From an uncultured Lachnospiraceae bacterium (lineage in GTDB: Bacteria; Bacillota; Clostridia; Lachnospirales; Lachnospiraceae): a DNA stretch of 16,901 bases. The number at the start of each line of letters is the position of its first letter. Position 1 is the stretch's first letter. This document shows positions 13,672 through 16,901 of the stretch, one piece after another. The notes below the pieces were generated by a model. That model was not told where the DNA came from. It saw nothing but the letters and a program-made list of their open reading frames with translations, and made no database searches. The position numbers were made by a program, and so were the translations under genes. The stretch is from contig CAJTVL010000083.1 of assembly GCA_910579425.1 (NCBI GenBank), forward strand, positions 1 through 16,901, read 5' to 3'.

Positions 13672-14610
13672 ATGATGAACCAGGCGCAGCTATCATTACT
13701 TGGAAGGCTTTCGAAACCCACAGGAAAGATCGACGTGGTGCTGGATACAGATACCTACAACGAGGTGGACGATCAGTTTGCCCTGTCGTATCTGCTTTGT
13801 CTGGCGGAAGGAAAGGACGCAAGGATTTGCCTAAAGGCAATCTGTGCGGCTCCCTTCCACAACGGGAAATCTCAGGGACCGGAGGACGGCATGGAAAAAA
13901 GCTTTCAGGAAATCCACCATATCCTGGAGCTGACGGAAAAGCAAAAATATGCAGATCGGGTGTACAGGGGATCCCGGAGCTGGATGAGGGACGAAAAAAC
14001 GCCGGTGCCTTCTGAGGCGGCAGAAAAGCTGGCAGAGCTTGCCATGGAATATTCTGCGGACCATCCCTTATATGTGGTTGCAATCGGGGCAATCACCAAC
14101 GTGGCATCCGCCCTGCTCTTAGAACCCCGCATCAGGGACAGAATCGTGGTGGTGTGGCTGGGAGGCAACGCCCATGAGTGGCCGGACAATCGGGAATTTA
14201 ACTGCCAGCAGGATGTGGCGGCGGCCCGGGTGGTGTTTGGCAGCGGCGCGGCGCTGGTACAGCTTCCCTGCAGCGGAGTGGTCTCTTCCTGCGCTACCAG
14301 CGCAGGGGAACTGGAAATGTTCCTTCGGGGGAAAAATAAGCTTTGCGACTATCTGGTAGATATTGTGGAGAGGGATGGCGCGGCCGAGAGCCCATACCGG
14401 AGCTGGACCAGAGTGATTTGGGATATTACGGCTGTGGCCTGGCTGCTGGAAGAGGACTTTATGAAAGACAGACTGGTGCCCAGCCCGATTCCGCAGTATG
14501 ACCATCATTACAGCTTTGATCCGGACAGGCATTTGATCCGGTATGTTTATTCTGTAAACCGGGATGCCCTTTTTGAGGATGTGTTCAGAAAGCTTTCCTC
14601 CGCGCTGTAA
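13672..14610 (+). CDS. Nucleoside hydrolase (inosine/uridine-preferring family)
   Basis: Cleaves the N-glycosidic bond of ribonucleosides to base plus ribose, or a related N-riboside. The 312-residue length is normal. The N-terminal metal and ribose site reads VVLDTDTYNEVDDQFAL (22-38), the variant form of the DTDxGxDD motif found in many Firmicute members, with D25, D27, D33 and D34. AIGAITNVA (137-145) holds the conserved threonine T142, and D251 in WDITAVAW is the expected fourth calcium ligand. Substrate specificity cannot be read. The frame is open to 13636, but GAGG lies 7 bases before the ATG at 13672 (a second ATG follows directly). It is separated from the ABC operon by a terminator, so it seems to be its own unit. 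A 6 bp inverted repeat (14620-14636) without a T tract follows. Confidence 0.92.
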   Translation: MMNQAQLSLLGRLSKPTGKIDVVLDTDTYNEVDDQFALSYLLCLAEGKDARICLKAICAAPFHNGKSQGPEDGMEKSFQEIHHILELTEKQKYADRVYRGSRSWMRDEKTPVPSEAAEKLAELAMEYSADHPLYVVAIGAITNVASALLLEPRIRDRIVVVWLGGNAHEWPDNREFNCQQDVAAARVVFGSGAALVQLPCSGVVSSCATSAGELEMFLRGKNKLCDYLVDIVERDGAAESPYRSWTRVIWDITAVAWLLEEDFMKDRLVPSPIPQYDHHYSFDPDRHLIRYVYSVNRDALFEDVFRKLSSAL

Positions 14611-14650
14611 GACGGAAGATAAACCGGACAGGTTTAAATTGCCCATTCAT

Positions 14651-14679
14651 TTTAGAAATTCTTTAGATTCCTTTATAGT
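14651..14679 (+). promoter_or_regulatory. Probable promoter of the zinc-ribbon/DUF5685/J-domain cassette
   Basis: TTTAGA (14651-14656), 17 bases, TATAGT (14674-14679), about 95 bases before the first gene. A second possible pair lies closer, TTGATT near 14687 and TAGGAT 17 bases further. Either would serve the three-gene unit. Confidence 0.5.
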
Positions 14680-14775
14680 GCGTTAATTGATTTATGCTCA
14701 GGAAAGAAGTAGGATAAATTCACAGGTTTTCTTACGGATTTGCAATATACGGAAAACAGAAAGGCGTGAGAGCAA

Positions 14776-15168
14776 ATGAAAGAAAAGCTATACCGGTTTA
14801 TGCAGGGAAGATACGGGAACGATCAGCTAAATCGTTTCCTGATGATTTTGGTGATCGTTTGTCTGGTTCTGTCTATGCTTGGAATTCGTCCTTTTTATAT
14901 TGTGGGGATATTGTGCCTTGTCTTTTCTTATTACAGGATGCTCTCTAAGAACTACAATAAGCGAAGGGCAGAAAATTCCGTATATTTGCGGTATGAGTAC
15001 AAGGTGAAGCAGTTTTGGGCCACCTGGAAGCGGGATATGGGCCAGAGGAAGACCCATCATATCTACAAATGCCCGTCCTGCAGACAGAAGATCAGGATTC
15101 CCAGAGGAAAAGGAAAGATCGAGATCCGGTGTCCGAAATGCGGGCAGACCTTTATTAAAAAAAGCTGA
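14776..15168 (+). CDS. Membrane-anchored zinc-ribbon protein
   Basis: A 130-residue protein with two adjacent membrane helices (about 20-36 and 39-54), a basic and aromatic stretch (55-95), and a C-terminal zinc ribbon. The ribbon is CPSC (99-102) and CPKC (119-122), separated by a short basic hairpin. The ribbon should face the cytoplasm, given the positive residues after helix 2. The ribosome site is modest (AAAGG about 11 bases upstream). It is the first gene of a three-gene cassette, 23 bases before the DUF5685-like gene. Its role is unknown; a membrane platform for the other two proteins is a guess from gene order. Confidence 0.85.
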   Translation: MKEKLYRFMQGRYGNDQLNRFLMILVIVCLVLSMLGIRPFYIVGILCLVFSYYRMLSKNYNKRRAENSVYLRYEYKVKQFWATWKRDMGQRKTHHIYKCPSCRQKIRIPRGKGKIEIRCPKCGQTFIKKS

Positions 15169-15191
15169 CAATATCAAATCGGGAGAAGGCA

Positions 15192-16061
15192 ATGTTCGGA
15201 TACATTATCATTAATAAAGGCGATATGAAATTCAAAGAATTTGATATTTATCATTCCTATTACTGCGGACTGTGCCAGGCCTTAAAGGAAAGCTATGGAA
15301 TGACAGGGCAGATAAGCCTTTCCTATGATATGACCTTTCTTGTGATGCTGCTTGGCAGCTTATATGAGCCGGAAACCAGGGTATGGCAGGCGAAGTGCGC
15401 TGCCCATCCGTTTGAGAAACACACGGTAAGGAGCAATGAATTTTGTTTTTACGGGGCAGACATGAATTTGCTCTTCTCTTATTATAAGTGCAGGGATGAT
15501 TGGGCGGATGAGAGAAAGGTAACCAGGCTGGCTTATGGGAAGCTGCTGAAGAAGGCATATCGCAGCATCTGCTCCCGTTACGGCGAGAAGGCAAGAAGGA
15601 TTGATCATCTGCTCCATGAGCTTTCCCAGGAGGAGGGAAGGCAAAATCAGGATATTGACCATATGGCAGGGATTTTTGGGGAGATCATGGGCGAGATCAT
15701 GGCGGTGAAGGATGATGAATGGAGCGAGGGCCTTCAGGCAATGGGAAACTGCCTGGGCAAATTTATCTATTTAATGGATGCCTATGAGGATATTGAAGAA
15801 GATATTAAAAAAGGGAGCTATAATCCCCTGATCAAAAAATTTGACAATCCCGATTTTGAGGAAGAGATGAAAACGATTTTGACTATGATCATGTCCGACT
15901 GCTGCAAAGAGTTTGAGAAGCTTCCGGTGATTGAAAATGTAGAGATATTAAGAAATATCTTGTATTCCGGCATTTGGTATAAATACGAGATGGTCAGACA
16001 AAGGCGGGAAGAGGGACAGGGTGAGAGAGCCGGCGGCCGGCAGGGGGTAGAACATGCGTGA
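15192..16061 (+). CDS. DUF5685-like protein with two aspartate-rich motifs
   Basis: A 289-residue, mostly alpha-helical protein without a signal peptide. The start has the family-like block FDIYHSYYCGLCQALKES (18-34 region, CGLC at 25-28), and other cysteines lie at 69, 85, 100, 127, 187, 237 and 238. I match it from memory to DUF5685, a family of unknown function. What stands out is FSYYKCRDDWADE (first motif D102, D103, D106) and, about 95 residues on, LGKFIYLMDAYEDIEEDIKKG (D196, E199, D200, D204), followed by YNP. These resemble the two Asp-rich motifs of squalene/phytoene synthases (DDxxDE, and NxxRDxxEDxxxGRxYxP). An isoprenoid-synthase-like fold is therefore my inference, not an established assignment. 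GGGAG lies 6 bases before the ATG. The stop overlaps the J-domain gene by 8 bases, which implies coupled translation. The basic tail (269-289) is probably disordered. Confidence 0.88.
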   Translation: MFGYIIINKGDMKFKEFDIYHSYYCGLCQALKESYGMTGQISLSYDMTFLVMLLGSLYEPETRVWQAKCAAHPFEKHTVRSNEFCFYGADMNLLFSYYKCRDDWADERKVTRLAYGKLLKKAYRSICSRYGEKARRIDHLLHELSQEEGRQNQDIDHMAGIFGEIMGEIMAVKDDEWSEGLQAMGNCLGKFIYLMDAYEDIEEDIKKGSYNPLIKKFDNPDFEEEMKTILTMIMSDCCKEFEKLPVIENVEILRNILYSGIWYKYEMVRQRREEGQGERAGGRQGVEHA

Positions 16062-16785
16062 CCCGTATGAGATCCTGGGCGTTTCCAGAAGCGCATCGGA
16101 AGAGGATATAAAAAAAGCATATAAGTCCCTGAGCAGGAAATATCATCCGGACGCAAATATCAATAATCCGCACAAGGATCAGGCGGAGGAGAGGTTTAAG
16201 GAAATACAGCAGGCTTACCAGCAGATTATGAAGGAAAGAACGGAAGGCTACAGCTATCAGGGCGGTGCTGGCACAAGAGGCGGCGGAGGCTACAGCGCCG
16301 GAGGTTATGGCGGTTTCGGAGGCTTTGGAGGGTTCGGCAGCTTCGGGGGATTTGGCGGCGCCTATGGCAGCGGCCAGACCGGATATGAGGAGGACGGCCA
16401 TCTGCGTGCTGCGGGGAATTATGTGAGGAATGGCTACTATAAGGAGGCGAGAACGGTTTTAGACGGAATGGAGGAAAATGTCAGAGATGCCAGGTGGTAT
16501 TACTACAGCGCACTTGCCCATTCCGGTCTTGGCAATCAGGTATCAGCCCTTGAACATGCCAGACGTGCGGCGGCTTTAGAGCCGGGAAACCGGGAGTACA
16601 GCAATCTGGTTTATCAGTTTGAAAACGGCGGAGCGTGGTACAGCCAGAGACAGGGAACCTACAGCCGGCCCTATGTAAGCGGGGACGGCCTGTGCATGAA
16701 GCTTTGTCTGGCCAACCTGATCTGTAATATCTGCTGTGGAGGCGGAGGCCTTTGCTGCGGAGGAATTCCTTATTATCGATATTGA
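16054..16785 (+). CDS. J-domain protein with TPR-like region and cysteine-string tail
   Basis: A DnaJ-like co-chaperone that would stimulate the ATPase of DnaK. Residues 3-62 form the J domain with the essential HPD at 31-33. Residues 68-110 are a glycine/phenylalanine-rich linker with FGG repeats. Residues about 115-185 resemble tetratricopeptide repeats (AAGNYVRNGYYKEARTVLD; ALAHSGLGNQVSALEHARRA; ALEPGN). The end (214-235) carries seven cysteines in CMKLC, CNICC and CC spaced by glycine and hydrophobic residues. It lacks the zinc-finger and substrate domains of true DnaJ, so it is a specialised type III J protein. GGGGGT lies 5 bases before the ATG, inside the end of the DUF5685-like gene. 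A terminator follows. The tail could bind metal, bind an iron-sulfur cluster, or sit at the membrane; the sequence does not decide. Confidence 0.92.
   Translation: MRDPYEILGVSRSASEEDIKKAYKSLSRKYHPDANINNPHKDQAEERFKEIQQAYQQIMKERTEGYSYQGGAGTRGGGGYSAGGYGGFGGFGGFGSFGGFGGAYGSGQTGYEEDGHLRAAGNYVRNGYYKEARTVLDGMEENVRDARWYYYSALAHSGLGNQVSALEHARRAAALEPGNREYSNLVYQFENGGAWYSQRQGTYSRPYVSGDGLCMKLCLANLICNICCGGGGLCCGGIPYYRY
16300..16359 (+). repeat. FGG-coding repeat inside the J-domain gene
   Basis: About 60 bases encode GGYGGFGGFGGFGSFGGFGG (residues 83-102). It is the glycine/phenylalanine-rich linker usual in J proteins, here unusually regular, with a nine-base period close to GGNTTYGGN. Confidence 0.7.
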
Positions 16786-16798
16786 CTGAAACAATGAG

Positions 16799-16825
16799 TG
16801 CCTGGCTTTGCCGGGCATTCTTTTT
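16799..16825 (+). terminator. Intrinsic terminator of the three-gene cassette
   Basis: Stem TGCCTGGC (16799-16806) pairs with GCCGGGCA (16810-16817) around a TTT loop, followed by TTCTTTTT (16818-16825). It begins 14 bases past the stop of the J-domain gene. Confidence 0.88.
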
Positions 16826-16901
16826 ACAATATGAAATAACGGGGTTATGGGTGCAGATATTTTTGGTTGGTATATATGTTTACAAATCTTCTTACCAGTG
16901 A

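Noticed and set aside
14620..14636. Inverted repeat TAAACC-ggaca-GGTTTA after the nucleoside hydrolase gene as terminator
   Set aside because: The stem is only 6 bp and AT-rich and there is no T tract; noted in the gene entry but not called.
16848..16901. Open frame MGADIFGWYICLQIFLPV running to the window end
   Set aside because: Only 18 codons are visible and the ribosome site is weak; it could be the start of a next gene but cannot be supported.

Overview
The window looks like a chromosomal stretch of a Gram-positive anaerobe of the Clostridia, most likely a Lachnospiraceae gut bacterium. The evidence is the strong AGGAGG-type ribosome binding sites, sigma-A promoters of the TTGACA-17-TATAAT type, a T-box leader, an oxygen-scavenging flavodiiron protein, an Lpl/Ytc-type oligosaccharide ABC transporter, and a DUF5685/J-domain cassette of the kind I associate with this family. 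No rRNA, tRNA, insertion sequence or CRISPR array is visible.

Left part (1-3371, minus strand). An AT-rich flank with short direct repeats lies beyond the end of a GMP synthase gene whose glutaminase domain has lost its catalytic residues. Next come a small membrane protein (DUF5684-like) with its own near-consensus promoter, and a class A flavodiiron protein.

Middle (3372-8224, plus strand). A clan GH-D (alpha-galactosidase-like) glycosidase diverges from the flavodiiron gene. A 676-base gap follows. It holds GC-rich inverted repeats, a consensus promoter and a complete leucine T-box riboswitch with a CTG specifier. The T-box controls a 663-residue 2-isopropylmalate synthase whose C-terminal ~100 residues are an AraC-type double helix-turn-helix domain, apparently an enzyme-regulator fusion.

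Sugar uptake locus (8240-13584). An AraC-family regulator is read divergently from an ABC operon of lipoprotein and two permeases. The regulator is broken by a frameshift exactly at a nine-C homopolymer, so it is either phase-variable or mis-sequenced. The two divergent promoters share one -10 palindrome. A strong intrinsic terminator sits between the lipoprotein and permease genes. No ATPase gene is present. After the operon there is a 37-residue membrane peptide with its own promoter, leader hairpin and terminator.

Right part (13586-16901, plus strand). A nucleoside hydrolase is followed by a tight three-gene cassette: a membrane zinc-ribbon protein, a DUF5685-type protein, and a J-domain protein with a TPR-like region and a cysteine-string tail. 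The DUF5685 protein carries two aspartate-rich motifs spaced and framed much like those of squalene/phytoene synthases. I consider this cassette and the LeuA-AraC fusion the best candidates for undescribed biology here.
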